From Ignavibacteria bacterium (GTDB lineage Bacteria > Bacteroidota > Ignavibacteria > Kapaibacteriales > UBA961), in contig CANLII010000001.1 in assembly GCA_947491315.1 (NCBI GenBank), positions 124,001 to 188,000 on the forward strand: a stretch of 64,000 nt of DNA, written 5' to 3'. A model generated the notes under the pieces. That model was not told the DNA's origin and did no database searches. It saw nothing but the letters and a program-made list of their open reading frames with translations. This document shows positions 46,528 through 56,578 of the stretch, in pieces. Numbering within the stretch: the stretch's first letter is position 1; each line of letters opens with the position of its first letter. The position numbers and the translations under genes were made by a program.

Positions 46528-46743
46528 ATGAATAAAACATTTCTTTATTTCAATATTGTAATAAGATTACTCATCATAGCTGCAGGCTTGGTGATTGAGC
46601 TCAATGCGATGCATTTACCGGAAGTTCAGCATCAGTCTATTGTATGGATAGGCAGGGCAATGATTGGATTCGGCTTATTACGACTGGCATGGTTGATGTA
46701 TCAAGCACATGTTTTATCCAAAGATGAAGAAGTGAAGGAATAA
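46528..46743 (+). CDS. Small two-helix membrane protein
   Basis: A 71-residue protein that I cannot name. It has hydrophobic stretches at about residues 5-25 (FNIVIRLLIIAAGLVIELN) and 40-58 (IGRAMIGFGLLRLAWLM), with a charged acidic/basic tail. It lies between tonB and the PstS-like gene (one base before it), a place where Bacteroidota often have a tiny membrane protein, so it may assist the TonB system. The start coincides with the end of the tonB terminator. Confidence 0.6.
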   Translation: MNKTFLYFNIVIRLLIIAAGLVIELNAMHLPEVQHQSIVWIGRAMIGFGLLRLAWLMYQAHVLSKDEEVKE

Positions 46744-46744
46744 T

Positions 46745-47665
46745 ATGAAAGACACAATAAGTAGATACTTTTTTGTTTGCTTTGCAGTCATAGCTACTGT
46801 ATGTATGTCTTCATGTACGGAAGACAAACAACAACAGAATTATAAATCTCCGGTTGCCGGAAAAGATACAATTTATGTTGAAGATGTATTATATCCTTAT
46901 TTCTTGGAAGCTAAACCAAAGTATGATTCTGTGTTTGAGAATGCAGAAATAACATTGATTCCTGTCAATGCGAGAAGAGGCATGTCCCTACTTTTTTCGG
47001 ATTCTGCATCCTGCGTTATTCTAGCAAGAGATTATCTAAGGGATGAAGATTCTATCGTAAAATCTATGTCATTACCTTTTCAAAAGATTGAGATTGCCAA
47101 GGATGGTTTAGTATTCTTTGTATCAAAGGACATTCCATTGGATACAGTAAACCTGTCTCAATTAGAAGCAATGTTCAGAGGTACTTCAATTAATTCAATA
47201 CAAAAGAAAGTTATTCTTGAAGAAGCTTTATGTATTCCATCGATGCAATCATCCGAGTATGCAGGTTTATTGAAGTATTTTTCGAAAGGGAATTCAGTAT
47301 TATCAGTTACATTTAAGTCATATGAGCACAGAGATAGTGTAAAAGTACATGTCCGAAACTCAAAATCCATCGGCATTGGATTGATGTCTGATATTTTAAG
47401 GGATTCCACTCTGAAAGCTATTAGAATAGGTTATACTGACAGCACAGGCAAGAGAGTAGCACCTCAAATTGTCCATCCCGGTTTTATTGTTCAAAACATG
47501 TATCCCTTCATCTTACCTATATTTGCATATGTAAAAAATGAGAGGAAAGATTTGGCCTGGGGCTTTGCCACTTTCATGGAGAAAGATCCTAGTATTCAAA
47601 AGGTTCTCTTGAATAAAGGCTTAATACCATCACATGCCATATATAATCTGATACAGGAGGAATAG
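46745..47665 (+). CDS. PstS-like substrate-binding lipoprotein
   Basis: A 306-residue lipoprotein with lipobox MSSC. It has a periplasmic-binding fold similar to the phosphate-binding protein PstS: DTIYVEDVLYPYFLEAKPKY, a hinge-type LSQLEAMFRGTS segment and IVQNMYPFILPIF near the end. PstS-like proteins regularly follow the ExbB-ExbD-TonB cluster in Bacteroidota, although no PstABC genes are nearby, so phosphate uptake is not implied. Its last codons supply the AGGAGG ribosome site for the next gene, which suggests tight coupling. Confidence 0.8.
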   Translation: MKDTISRYFFVCFAVIATVCMSSCTEDKQQQNYKSPVAGKDTIYVEDVLYPYFLEAKPKYDSVFENAEITLIPVNARRGMSLLFSDSASCVILARDYLRDEDSIVKSMSLPFQKIEIAKDGLVFFVSKDIPLDTVNLSQLEAMFRGTSINSIQKKVILEEALCIPSMQSSEYAGLLKYFSKGNSVLSVTFKSYEHRDSVKVHVRNSKSIGIGLMSDILRDSTLKAIRIGYTDSTGKRVAPQIVHPGFIVQNMYPFILPIFAYVKNERKDLAWGFATFMEKDPSIQKVLLNKGLIPSHAIYNLIQEE

Positions 47666-48586
47666 ATGAATATTATGATCCTAATCGCATCAAGCTTGGC
47701 ATTGTGCACTACATTACAAATGAGTGCAAATATTGATCAAGCAAAAAAAGCTTTTTCCTCAAAGGATTATCAAAAAGCATATTTGGCAATTCAGCAGGAT
47801 ATAAAGGATAATCCCAAGAATCCTGATGTTTTGATTCTTGCCGGTGATATTTATAATGCACTCGGAAATTTGGATTCAGCCATAATCCTTTATAAAGTAG
47901 TGGAAAAATTACAGCCCGGTAATTATGGAATACCTCGAAAGATAGGTCAAATTCAAGCGGCAAAAAAAGATTATAAATCGTCTATTTCAATCTTGTCATC
48001 ATTGGTAAAAGATTTCCCCAAAGATCCTTGGAATCATTTGGCATTTGCTGATGTTAGCTTTGCTGCAGGTAAAATGCCCGAGGCGGAAAAGTCTTATAAT
48101 GAAGCAAAGAAACTCAATGCAAGATTATGGCAGGCATCAGTAGGATTGGCTAATATTTCTTTGAAGAAGGGTGATCAAAATTCAACCATTATTCAGTTAG
48201 AAGATGCATTGAAAATAGATCCAAGTATGATGGACATTCGCAGACAACATGTGAAACTTGTCAAAGACAATAAAGATCCTGATCCAAGTCCTGATGAAAC
48301 CATTTCAGTAAATAAACCTCCTTTTGCAGATAATTCACTGATTATGTCCAAACTCCAATATCCCGAATTAGCAAAAAAAGCAGGACTCGAAGGAAAAGTA
48401 GTGTTGAGAGTTCTTGTGAGAAGGAATGGTAGTGTCAAAAAATATATAGTTGAAAATTCAGACTCTGAATTATTCAATAAATCCGCAGGTGATGCTGTAA
48501 TGAAAACTCAATTTCTTCCAGCTTTACAAAATGGCAAACCTGTTGCTTGCTGGCTTTCCGTACCGATATCATTTAAGATTCGATAA
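47666..48586 (+). CDS. TPR protein with C-terminal TonB domain
   Basis: A 306-residue protein with an N-terminal signal/anchor (ending LQMSAN). TPR repeats follow at about residues 30-210. A TonB C-terminal domain closes the protein at about 225-306 (SKLQYPELAKKAGLEGKVVLRV, LPALQNGKPVACWLSVPISF). It lacks the N-terminal TonB helix plus proline region, so it may act in the periplasm as an accessory protein that binds receptors or the TPR partner encoded next. A strong AGGAGG site lies inside the previous gene. Confidence 0.83.
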   Translation: MNIMILIASSLALCTTLQMSANIDQAKKAFSSKDYQKAYLAIQQDIKDNPKNPDVLILAGDIYNALGNLDSAIILYKVVEKLQPGNYGIPRKIGQIQAAKKDYKSSISILSSLVKDFPKDPWNHLAFADVSFAAGKMPEAEKSYNEAKKLNARLWQASVGLANISLKKGDQNSTIIQLEDALKIDPSMMDIRRQHVKLVKDNKDPDPSPDETISVNKPPFADNSLIMSKLQYPELAKKAGLEGKVVLRVLVRRNGSVKKYIVENSDSELFNKSAGDAVMKTQFLPALQNGKPVACWLSVPISFKIR

Positions 48587-48615
48587 TCCATTTCACATCT
48601 AAAGGTCTCAATTGT

Positions 48616-50340
48616 ATGCGCTTTTTCTTGTTGATTGCATTGTTCCTCATAGGGAATTATTCTCTTTATTCTCAAGGTATACTTGAACAGTTTAAAAAGG
48701 CTGTAGAAGAAAAAGAATTTGTTGAAGCTTTGCAATATGCACCTGAAGTCGTACTTCAACATGTAAAAGATAATACCATCCTCATGATGGTAGCTGATGT
48801 GTATATGGAGATGGAATTGCCTGATTCAGCTGTATCTGTATTATCCATGGCAATGGATAATGATGATGATTTACCGATGCTAAACAGAGAATATGCATTG
48901 GCATTATCAAAAGCTGGTAAAGTGAATTTGGCAATAAGCACAATGAATGCATTGCTCAAGAAGAAAAAGATGGAAAAGGATCCAGAGAATTATGTTGCTC
49001 TTTCGAATATCTATTTACAAGCCGATTCTGTGCTTCAGGCAGAATATAACCTCTTGATAGCCAGAGAATTAGATGATAAAAATGCCCAAGTATATATCGG
49101 TTTGGGTGATCTTTATTTTGCTAAAAAGGTGTACGAATTAGCAAAAGATAATTATGAGGCCGCTCTTGCTACTGATGGAAAACAAGTAACTCAAAAATCT
49201 ATTCTAAATGCCAAGATTAAGTTAGCATCCTCATATTATAGACTTGGGAATATGGAGATGGATCAGCAATTGTCAAATGAATATTTCAGACGATCACTCA
49301 ATACTTGGAATGAAATTACTAAGGCAGATCCAAAGAATGCAACAGCATTTTACGAACAGGGTAAAATCTTTTTCTTAGCATCAAAATTTATGGAAGCCGG
49401 TGCATCATTCAATCGCTATGCAATTCTAAGGCCTGAGGGTTGGCAAGGTCGTTGGTATGCAAGTCAAGCATGGTATACTGCCAAAAAATATGATTCTGCA
49501 CTTGTGCATTTGGAAGCTGTAAGAACTAAAATTGATACAATCACAGAAAAAGCTAATGCAATGTTGGCACATTCATATTTTGAAGCCAAAAAATTTAAAG
49601 AGTCTATAGCATTGTATAAATCAATTCCCGGACTCAATCAAACAGATTATGAAAGAATGGGTTATGCGGCTTTCTTTTCAAAAGATACTGTTACAGCCAT
49701 TGATGCATTTTATAAATCAATCAATGGTGTAGAGAAGAAGTGCAATACTGCTTTTCGTTTTGCAAATCTTTTGCAATCAATGAAGAAATATGATGAGGCC
49801 ATTTCTATATTCAGAAAGAGAATTGCTGATTGCGAAGATAGTAATAGTGTGAAAGCCCGATACTTTATTGGTTCTTGTTTTTATCTCTCTCAAAAATATG
49901 ATTCGGCATTGATCAGTTTAAAAGAATACCTAGCTTTAGACGGAAATAGTATTTCCGGTAGAGTGTATATTGGTAATACCTACAATGCAATGAAAAAGTC
50001 GGATTCTGCAAGACTTTATCTATCAGTCGGTGTTGAACTGGCTCAGCAATCACTCGCGCAAAATCCAGGTAATCCATCAATCATTAAAGAATCTGAACAA
50101 GCTTTTGAGGCTATTTGCCGTATATCACTTGAAGGAAAGGATGCGCAATCCGTAATTAAGTATGGAAAGGCTTGGCTTGAAATCAATGATAAATCAGCCT
50201 TGCCTCATGTCTATTTGGGATTTGCATATCAAACGATAGGTGACAAAGACAATGCTTGTAAAGCATATTCAGAAGCATTAAAAAGAGACCCAAAAAATTC
50301 GGCTGCACAAAAGAACAAATCAGCACTTAATTGTCCTTGA
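48616..50340 (+). CDS. Exported TPR-repeat protein
   Basis: A 574-residue protein with a signal peptide (MRFFLLIALFLIGNYSLYSQ) and many TPR units (FKESIALYKSIPGLNQ, YDEAISIFRKRIADC, YDSALISLKEYLALDG). It follows the TPR/TonB-domain gene after 29 bases and ends one base before birA. In Bacteroidota this gene regularly belongs to the TonB cluster; its exact function is unknown. There is no membrane anchor beyond the signal, so it should be periplasmic. Confidence 0.8.
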   Translation: MRFFLLIALFLIGNYSLYSQGILEQFKKAVEEKEFVEALQYAPEVVLQHVKDNTILMMVADVYMEMELPDSAVSVLSMAMDNDDDLPMLNREYALALSKAGKVNLAISTMNALLKKKKMEKDPENYVALSNIYLQADSVLQAEYNLLIARELDDKNAQVYIGLGDLYFAKKVYELAKDNYEAALATDGKQVTQKSILNAKIKLASSYYRLGNMEMDQQLSNEYFRRSLNTWNEITKADPKNATAFYEQGKIFFLASKFMEAGASFNRYAILRPEGWQGRWYASQAWYTAKKYDSALVHLEAVRTKIDTITEKANAMLAHSYFEAKKFKESIALYKSIPGLNQTDYERMGYAAFFSKDTVTAIDAFYKSINGVEKKCNTAFRFANLLQSMKKYDEAISIFRKRIADCEDSNSVKARYFIGSCFYLSQKYDSALISLKEYLALDGNSISGRVYIGNTYNAMKKSDSARLYLSVGVELAQQSLAQNPGNPSIIKESEQAFEAICRISLEGKDAQSVIKYGKAWLEINDKSALPHVYLGFAYQTIGDKDNACKAYSEALKRDPKNSAAQKNKSALNCP

Positions 50341-50341
50341 C

Positions 50342-51067
50342 ATGCTTTCATTGCATTTCGACATTGTTGAATCAACAAATATCATTGCCAAACAATTGCT
50401 ATCATCTCATAATGAGGTGATCATTACGGCTGATATTCAAACACATGGAAAGGGACGCAATGGAAAAGTATGGCATTCTGGTATAGGAAGAGATATCCTT
50501 TTTTCTCATGGTCAGAAAAATATTAAGTTCGAAAAAAGTCCATTATTCATGCAAGCTTGCGCGGGATTATCCGTGCAAGCTTTTTTGTTGGGTGTTCTAC
50601 CTGCTCATACTCAGATAAAGATTAAGTATCCAAATGATGTGTATGTAAAACATGATGAAAAAATTGGTAAAATATCAGGTTCATTGATAGAAACTGAATA
50701 CTCAGGAAATGTTTTGCATTCCATCATTACTGGAATAGGCATCAATGTAAATACGCCTTCAACTGAGTTGCCAAACATTAATCCAAGTATTTCTATTTAT
50801 GATATACTTGGATATGAAATCGATGTACAGAAGTGTAGAAAGGAATTTATAGATATCTATAAAGCTCTTATACATAACAGAGAAGATAAGTGGGTCTTGT
50901 GGAAAAATCAACTTAACATCATTCAAAAAACAGTACATATTCTCAATGACAACAAAGAATATAGAGTAATTGATATTCTTGATGATGGTAGACTCCATTG
51001 TAAATCCGGGGATTCAGAGAGATGTATTCATTCAGGTGATAGTATTATGTACAGTCTCTTTGATTGA
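50342..51067 (+). CDS. birA: Biotin-[acetyl-CoA-carboxylase] ligase
   Basis: A 241-residue biotin-protein ligase that attaches biotin to the acetyl-CoA carboxylase carrier domain. The biotin/ATP-binding GKGRNGKVWHS is at about residues 36-46, KYPNDVYV near residue 96, and KISGSLIET soon after. It starts right at the catalytic domain, so it lacks the DNA-binding repressor domain of E. coli BirA and cannot regulate transcription. It is directly behind the TPR gene in the same direction. Confidence 0.92.
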   Translation: MLSLHFDIVESTNIIAKQLLSSHNEVIITADIQTHGKGRNGKVWHSGIGRDILFSHGQKNIKFEKSPLFMQACAGLSVQAFLLGVLPAHTQIKIKYPNDVYVKHDEKIGKISGSLIETEYSGNVLHSIITGIGINVNTPSTELPNINPSISIYDILGYEIDVQKCRKEFIDIYKALIHNREDKWVLWKNQLNIIQKTVHILNDNKEYRVIDILDDGRLHCKSGDSERCIHSGDSIMYSLFD

Positions 51068-51184
51068 ACATTGTGAATAGGGAACTTTCATTAAAAAAAA
51101 CTGATTAAATATGACCTGTTCTGTGATATATGATTATAAAGGTCTTATATTTACAGTCTTATTACAGTTTCAAGTGATTAGTAT

Positions 51185-51652
51185 ATGCTAAGGTTCACAA
51201 AAAAAACAGAATATGCATTGCTATCCTTGCAATATATAGCTACCAAAGATGGTACATTGGTTCCTGCGAAAGAGATTGCTGATGCACATGGCTTGTCATT
51301 TGAGATTATAGCTAAAGTACTTCATCTACTGGGGAAAAATGGGTTGATTCAATCCATTCAAGGTGCCCAAGGAGGTTATCTCCTCAATAAAGAGCCACAG
51401 ATGATAAGTCTTTCAGATGTAATTACTGCGATTGAAGGAAAACCCTCCCAATTGGTGGAATGTGTATCAGGAGATGATCCTGAGGATACAACCTGCTCTT
51501 GCACGGTATATTCTAATTGCACGATTAAGGATCCGATGACTATTATTCAAAAGAAAATGGATGAAATGCTACAGTCAATTACTATAAAAGACTTTCTTCA
51601 TACACAGATGTACCACGAACTAAGCGATTCAACGATCACAATTGATTTATAA
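51185..51652 (+). CDS. Rrf2-family transcriptional regulator, probable suf regulator
   Basis: A 155-residue Rrf2 protein with the winged-helix domain at about residues 1-85 ([32 protein letters not shown]). A cluster of cysteines follows at about 94-113 ([20 protein letters not shown]) that could hold an iron-sulfur cluster as in IscR. It lies 12 bases before sufB in the same direction, so it most likely senses cluster status and controls sufBCDS. The exact effector is inferred. No operator was identified with confidence in the 117 bases upstream. Confidence 0.85.
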   Translation: MLRFTKKTEYALLSLQYIATKDGTLVPAKEIADAHGLSFEIIAKVLHLLGKNGLIQSIQGAQGGYLLNKEPQMISLSDVITAIEGKPSQLVECVSGDDPEDTTCSCTVYSNCTIKDPMTIIQKKMDEMLQSITIKDFLHTQMYHELSDSTITIDL

Positions 51653-51663
51653 GAGAAACAACA

Positions 51664-53109
51664 ATGGAACAACAAACAGATATACTTGATGAAATTGTAT
51701 CAAGTGAATATAAATACGGATTTGTTTCCGACATCGAACAAGAGATAGCACCTAAAGGTCTTAATGAAGACAGTATTCGTTTAATCTCTTCCAAGAAAAA
51801 CGAACCAGAATGGATGCTTGAATGGCGCCTTGCTGCATTTGAAAAATGGAAAACCATGAAAGAGCCTACATGGCCGAATGTCAGTTATCCAAAGATAGAT
51901 TTCAATGACATTAGTTATTATGCTGCTCCAAAAACAAAAGCGTCACCAAAATCATTGGATGAAATAGATCCTGAATTATTGAGAACATTCGAAAAGTTGG
52001 GAATATCTCTTGCTGAACAAGAACGTTTGAGTGGTATTGCAATTGAAGCAGTATTTGATAGTGTTTCAGTAGCAACGACATTCAAAGACAAATTGGCTTC
52101 AATGGGTATTATATTTTGTTCCATGGGTGAAGCAATTCAAGAACACCCTGAATTAGTCAAAGCATATCTCGGAACAGTTATTCCGCCATCTGACAATTTT
52201 TATTCTGCACTTAATTCCGCAGTATTCACTGATGGATCATTTTGCTATATACCCAAAGGTGTGCGTTGCCCTATGGAGCTTTCCACCTATTTCCGTATTA
52301 ATGCAAAAGATACAGGTCAATTCGAAAGAACGCTTATAATTTGTGAAGAGGGAAGTTATGTCAGTTATTTGGAAGGATGCACTGCCCCCATGAGAGATGA
52401 AAATCAATTACATGCAGCGGTAGTTGAAATTGTAGCTCTTGAAAAATCTGAAGTGAAATACTCAACTGTTCAAAATTGGTATCCGGGTAATAAGGAAGGA
52501 AAGGGTGGTATTTATAATTTCGTAACCAAACGTGGAATATGCAAAGGAAGAAATTCCAAAATATCATGGACGCAGGTTGAAACAGGTTCCGCAATCACAT
52601 GGAAGTATCCATCAGTAATTTTGCTTGGTGATAATTCCATTGGTGAATTCTATTCAGTAGCGGTTACAAATAATCATCAGCAAGCTGATACTGGAACTAA
52701 GATGATTCATATTGGCAAGAATACAAAAAGCAGAATTGTGTCAAAGGGTATCTCTGCTGGTGTATCCAATAATAGTTATCGAGGACTTGTAAAAGTTCAA
52801 AAAACAGCAAGTAATGCTAAGAATTACTCCCAATGTGATTCTCTCCTTATTGGATCTACATGCGGAGCACATACATTCCCATATATTGAAGTAGCAAATA
52901 ATACTGCCACCGTCGAACATGAAGCTACTACATCGAAGATTCAAGAAGATGTACTTTTTTATTGCAATCAAAGAGGCATATCCACAGAAGAAGCCGTTGC
53001 GCTGATAGTCAATGGATATTGTAAAGAAGTTATGAATCAACTTCCTATGGAATTTGCTGTTGAAGCTCAGCGATTACTAGCTGTTAGTCTCGAAGGAAGC
53101 GTTGGATAA
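51664..53109 (+). CDS. sufB: Fe-S cluster assembly scaffold SufB
   Basis: A 481-residue SufB, the scaffold subunit of the SUF complex that assembles iron-sulfur clusters. Family segments visible are [55 protein letters not shown], and near the C-terminus [21 protein letters not shown]. It has the beta-helix core typical of SufB/D. It forms an operon with sufC, sufD and sufS. The assignment is secure. Confidence 0.96.
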   Translation: MEQQTDILDEIVSSEYKYGFVSDIEQEIAPKGLNEDSIRLISSKKNEPEWMLEWRLAAFEKWKTMKEPTWPNVSYPKIDFNDISYYAAPKTKASPKSLDEIDPELLRTFEKLGISLAEQERLSGIAIEAVFDSVSVATTFKDKLASMGIIFCSMGEAIQEHPELVKAYLGTVIPPSDNFYSALNSAVFTDGSFCYIPKGVRCPMELSTYFRINAKDTGQFERTLIICEEGSYVSYLEGCTAPMRDENQLHAAVVEIVALEKSEVKYSTVQNWYPGNKEGKGGIYNFVTKRGICKGRNSKISWTQVETGSAITWKYPSVILLGDNSIGEFYSVAVTNNHQQADTGTKMIHIGKNTKSRIVSKGISAGVSNNSYRGLVKVQKTASNAKNYSQCDSLLIGSTCGAHTFPYIEVANNTATVEHEATTSKIQEDVLFYCNQRGISTEEAVALIVNGYCKEVMNQLPMEFAVEAQRLLAVSLEGSVG

Positions 53110-53146
53110 ACCCAGAATATTTGTTACATAATCACACATACTCAAA

Positions 53147-53902
53147 ATGTTGAATATTAAAAATCTGCATGCAAGCATAGAAGAAAAACCGATTTTAAAA
53201 GGTATAAACTTAGTCGTAAACCCAGGTGAAGTCCATGCAATCATGGGTCCAAATGGTTCAGGAAAATCTACTCTTGCTTCAATATTGGCAGGAAGAGAAG
53301 AATATACTGTAAATGAAGGCACCATTGAGTTCAATGGAAAAGATTTGCTTGAAATGACACCTGAAGAAAGAGCTGGCGAAGGCGTATTTCTTGCTTTCCA
53401 ATATCCTGTGGAGATTCCGGGAGTATCCACAGCAAACTTTCTAAAAACCGCATTGAATGAGATCCGAAAATATCGTGGACTAGAAACAATCGATGCAATG
53501 GATTTTCTTACTTTGATGAAGGAAAAAGCGAAGCTTGTTGAACTTGACATGTCCTTTTTACAAAGGTCACTCAATGAAGGATTTTCCGGTGGTGAAAAAA
53601 AGCGAAATGAAATCTTCCAAATGGCAATGTTAGAACCAAAATTGGCTATTCTTGATGAAACCGATTCAGGTTTGGATATAGATGCACTACGAATCGTAGC
53701 ACAAGGTGTCAATTCACTTAGATCACCTGACAAAGCAACAATTCTCATCACACATTATCAGAGACTTCTCAATTATATTGTGCCTGATTTTGTACATGTA
53801 TTACACCAAGGTAAGATTGTTAAAACAGGCGGAAAAGAATTGGCCCTTGAACTTGAGGAAAAGGGTTATGATTGGATTAAAGAAGAAGTCTCATTATCCT
53901 GA
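53147..53902 (+). CDS. sufC: Fe-S cluster assembly ATPase SufC
   Basis: A 251-residue ABC-type ATPase that drives SufBD. Visible are Walker [13 protein letters not shown] at about residues 33-44, the signature [14 protein letters not shown], Walker [13 protein letters not shown], and the H-loop LITHYQRLL. No membrane segments, as expected for the soluble SufC. It sits 37 bases after sufB and ends 13 bases before the true sufD start. The assignment is secure. Confidence 0.96.
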   Translation: MLNIKNLHASIEEKPILKGINLVVNPGEVHAIMGPNGSGKSTLASILAGREEYTVNEGTIEFNGKDLLEMTPEERAGEGVFLAFQYPVEIPGVSTANFLKTALNEIRKYRGLETIDAMDFLTLMKEKAKLVELDMSFLQRSLNEGFSGGEKKRNEIFQMAMLEPKLAILDETDSGLDIDALRIVAQGVNSLRSPDKATILITHYQRLLNYIVPDFVHVLHQGKIVKTGGKELALELEEKGYDWIKEEVSLS

Positions 53903-53915
53903 ATTTAATATCCCT

Positions 53916-55178
53916 ATGATACAGTTATACTCTCTCGAAACACTTAAAGAACAATTAAGAGTGCAGAATTATCCCCCTGCATTTTTAGATAATCCACAAT
54001 TCACTGATGGATTGAGTTCTCTTACCAAATCAGGATTGCCTACACCAAGAAATGAAGAGTGGAAATACTTTCCACTTAATTCATTGCTCATGGCTGACTA
54101 TGCGCTTCCATTTGTGTCTTCAAAACAATATGAACCAAAGCAGTTTCAACCATTTGTTGCAACAGCTCATCATCTTGTAATAATCAATGGAAACTATGTT
54201 CAATCAGATACCTTTGAAAATATTAAAGGTTTGACAGTAATAACAGAACATTCACCGATATTAAATATCGTAACTAATCCGAGTGATAATCCATTTCCAA
54301 TACTTAATGCACTATTACATAAAGATAGAATAGTATTGAGCATTGATGAAGAATATGATTTATCAACTCCGATTCATATCTTACATATCATCGAAAGTGA
54401 TGACAGTATGCCTTTACTTGCTTCACCAACAATTGCAATCAATCTTGCAAAAAATGCTAAAGCAAAGATTATTGAATCATATCATGTTCTTCATGTGAAA
54501 AAGGGTCTCATTAATACAAGCTTTTCCGTTCATGCAGATCAAGATTCTGAGTTACATCACATCATCATTCAAGATGGACTGCAAGATTGTGCATTGATAT
54601 ACAATTGTGAATCAATTGTAAAGGGTAATGCAAAAGTTCAAGATCATGTAATTGTGCATGATTCAAATAAAGTGCGCAATACTATTACCGGTAAATTAGT
54701 TGAAGAGCATGCATTGTATAATATTTACGGTATAGTTTCCGGTGACAAACAATCACTTATAGATAATCATACAATAGTGGATCATATTGCTCCACACTGT
54801 GAAAGCAATGAATTGTTTAAGCATGTTTTGGATGAGTCTTCTACAGCTGTGTTCAATGGCAAGATATTCGTTCGATTGGATGCGCAGAAAACAAATGCTT
54901 ATCAATCAAATCGTACATTGCTACTTAGTCCCAAGGCAACAATCAATACAAAACCACAGCTTGAAATATTTGCTGATGATGTAAAGTGTTCACACGGTGC
55001 AACAACGGGTTCTGTTGATGAAGAAGCTTTGTACTATCTACGAGCCAGAGGTATTCCAAGAGAAGTTGGCATGAGATTATTGACAGATGCATTCATAGGT
55101 GAAGTGATACAATTGATAGAAATAGAAGAATTACAATCATATTTTACCAACTCACTATTGTTACGTTCAGGTGGATGA
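53916..55178 (+). CDS. sufD: Fe-S cluster assembly protein SufD
   Basis: A 420-residue SufD starting at the ATG at 53916. A longer frame from 53706 overlaps sufC out of frame and has no SufD similarity. Recognised segments are RNEEWKYFPLNSLLMADY, NSHTIVDHIAP-like IDNHTIVDHIAPHCESNE, FNGKIFVRLDAQKTNAYQSN and AKPQLEIFADDVKCSHGATTG-like NTKPQLEIFADDVKCSHGAT. The C-terminal beta-helix has the conserved His in CSHG. It partners SufB and SufC. Confidence 0.94.
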   Translation: MIQLYSLETLKEQLRVQNYPPAFLDNPQFTDGLSSLTKSGLPTPRNEEWKYFPLNSLLMADYALPFVSSKQYEPKQFQPFVATAHHLVIINGNYVQSDTFENIKGLTVITEHSPILNIVTNPSDNPFPILNALLHKDRIVLSIDEEYDLSTPIHILHIIESDDSMPLLASPTIAINLAKNAKAKIIESYHVLHVKKGLINTSFSVHADQDSELHHIIIQDGLQDCALIYNCESIVKGNAKVQDHVIVHDSNKVRNTITGKLVEEHALYNIYGIVSGDKQSLIDNHTIVDHIAPHCESNELFKHVLDESSTAVFNGKIFVRLDAQKTNAYQSNRTLLLSPKATINTKPQLEIFADDVKCSHGATTGSVDEEALYYLRARGIPREVGMRLLTDAFIGEVIQLIEIEELQSYFTNSLLLRSGG

Positions 55179-55179
55179 T

Positions 55180-56403
55180 ATGATGAAATCAGTTGTGGAT
55201 GAATGGAGATCACATTTTCCAATTTTGCAGAATACAATGAATGGTCAACCACTCATTTATCTGGATAATGCTGCTACAACGCAAAAACCACAAGTTGTCA
55301 TTGATGCAATTGTCAATCATCTTACTAATTCGAATGCAAATGTCCACCGAGGAGTATATGCATTAAGTCAATTAGCAACTGATCATTTTGAAAAAACACG
55401 AAGGGTAGTCAAAGATTTTATAAATGCTGATTCAATTGGTGAGATTATTTTCACCAAGGGTGCAACAGAAGCCATTAATTTGGTTGCATCTTCATATGGT
55501 GAATATGCATTGTCTGAACATGATGAAATCATTCTAACAATCATGGAACATCATGCAAATATTATTCCATGGCAAGAGATAGCAAAAAAGAAGGGCTGTA
55601 TAATCAGAATAGTACCAATATCAGCTGATGGTACTTTAGATATAGATACATATGCATCTTTCTTTAATGAGAAAACAAAATTTGTTTCAATGGTATGGAT
55701 TTCCAATGCCATTGGAGTTGAAAATCCAATCAAAAAATGTATCGATATTGCTCATTCTCATACTGTTCCAATCTTAGTTGATGCCTCTCAAGCAATACAA
55801 CATAAAAGGATTGATGTGCAATCACTTGACTGTGATTTCTTGGTATTTTCCGGACATAAATTGTATGGTCCATCTGGAACAGGTATTCTTTTTGGAAAAT
55901 CAAAATACCTTGACAAAATGCCACCATATCAAACCGGTGGCGATATGATTAGAAAAGTAACATTTGAGAAAACTACATTTGCCGATTTACCTTCGAAATT
56001 CGAGGCAGGTACACCTAATATTGAAGGTTTCATAGGTTTGGGTGCTGCAATTGAATTCCTGCTTAAACAAAACATTGATGATATTGCAAATCATGAGAGG
56101 GAATTACTAACTCATACTATGAATCTCATAGCAGATAAAGAGTATATAAAAGTTATTGGGTATAATGGAACAAATGTTTCTGCTCTTTCATTTATGATGA
56201 ATGGAGTCCATCCTCATGATATTGCAAGTTTGCTTGATCGGAATGGGATTGCAGTAAGGGCAGGACATCATTGCGCACATCCACTTATGCAGTTTTATGG
56301 TGTAAATTCCACCACTAGGATTTCCTTTGCGCTCTATAGCACAAAAGAAGAAGTTGAACAATGTATTCATGCCTTGGATGCTGTTTACACACTCTTTCAA
56401 TGA
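55180..56403 (+). CDS. sufS: Cysteine desulfurase SufS
   Basis: About 407 residues from the ATG at 55180; a GTG at 55171 is possible but overlaps sufD. The PLP enzyme removes sulfur from cysteine for the SUF complex. Visible are the conserved YLDNAATTQKP at about residues 27-37, the PLP lysine in SGHKLYGPSGTG, and the catalytic cysteine in AVRAGHHCAHPLM. No SufE or SufU partner is encoded next to it, so the sulfur acceptor must be elsewhere or replaced. It is last in the suf operon. Confidence 0.95.
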   Translation: MMKSVVDEWRSHFPILQNTMNGQPLIYLDNAATTQKPQVVIDAIVNHLTNSNANVHRGVYALSQLATDHFEKTRRVVKDFINADSIGEIIFTKGATEAINLVASSYGEYALSEHDEIILTIMEHHANIIPWQEIAKKKGCIIRIVPISADGTLDIDTYASFFNEKTKFVSMVWISNAIGVENPIKKCIDIAHSHTVPILVDASQAIQHKRIDVQSLDCDFLVFSGHKLYGPSGTGILFGKSKYLDKMPPYQTGGDMIRKVTFEKTTFADLPSKFEAGTPNIEGFIGLGAAIEFLLKQNIDDIANHERELLTHTMNLIADKEYIKVIGYNGTNVSALSFMMNGVHPHDIASLLDRNGIAVRAGHHCAHPLMQFYGVNSTTRISFALYSTKEEVEQCIHALDAVYTLFQ

Positions 56404-56429
56404 CTATAATTCATGAATTGGAAAAAAAT

Positions 56430-56460
56430 CTTGCATAATTACTCACATTGCATATTTTTG
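56430..56460 (+). promoter_or_regulatory. Bacteroidota-type promoter of rho
   Basis: TTG at 56431-56433, a spacer of exactly 19 bases, and TATTTTTG at 56453-56460 (TAnnTTTG) match the Bacteroidota sigma-ABfr consensus. This would give a 5' leader of about 110 bases before the rho ATG; long leaders are usual for autoregulated rho. Confidence 0.6.
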
Positions 56461-56578
56461 TGTCAGCAGCAGTCGTAAATCAATTTTAATTCTTCGGCTA
56501 AACTCAGGTGTCAGCCATTTATCCCCCAAGCAGATTCCTCTCCAATATCAATCCATTGTTTCATTTTTTGGCCATGTA

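Noticed and set aside
51068-51184. Operator for the Rrf2 protein (gacct ... aggtc)
   Set aside because: The arms are only five bases with a long spacer, which is expected by chance in AT-rich DNA.
53706-53915. Longer start for sufD
   Set aside because: The extra 70 codons overlap sufC in another frame and show no SufD similarity; they read as a shadow of sufC.
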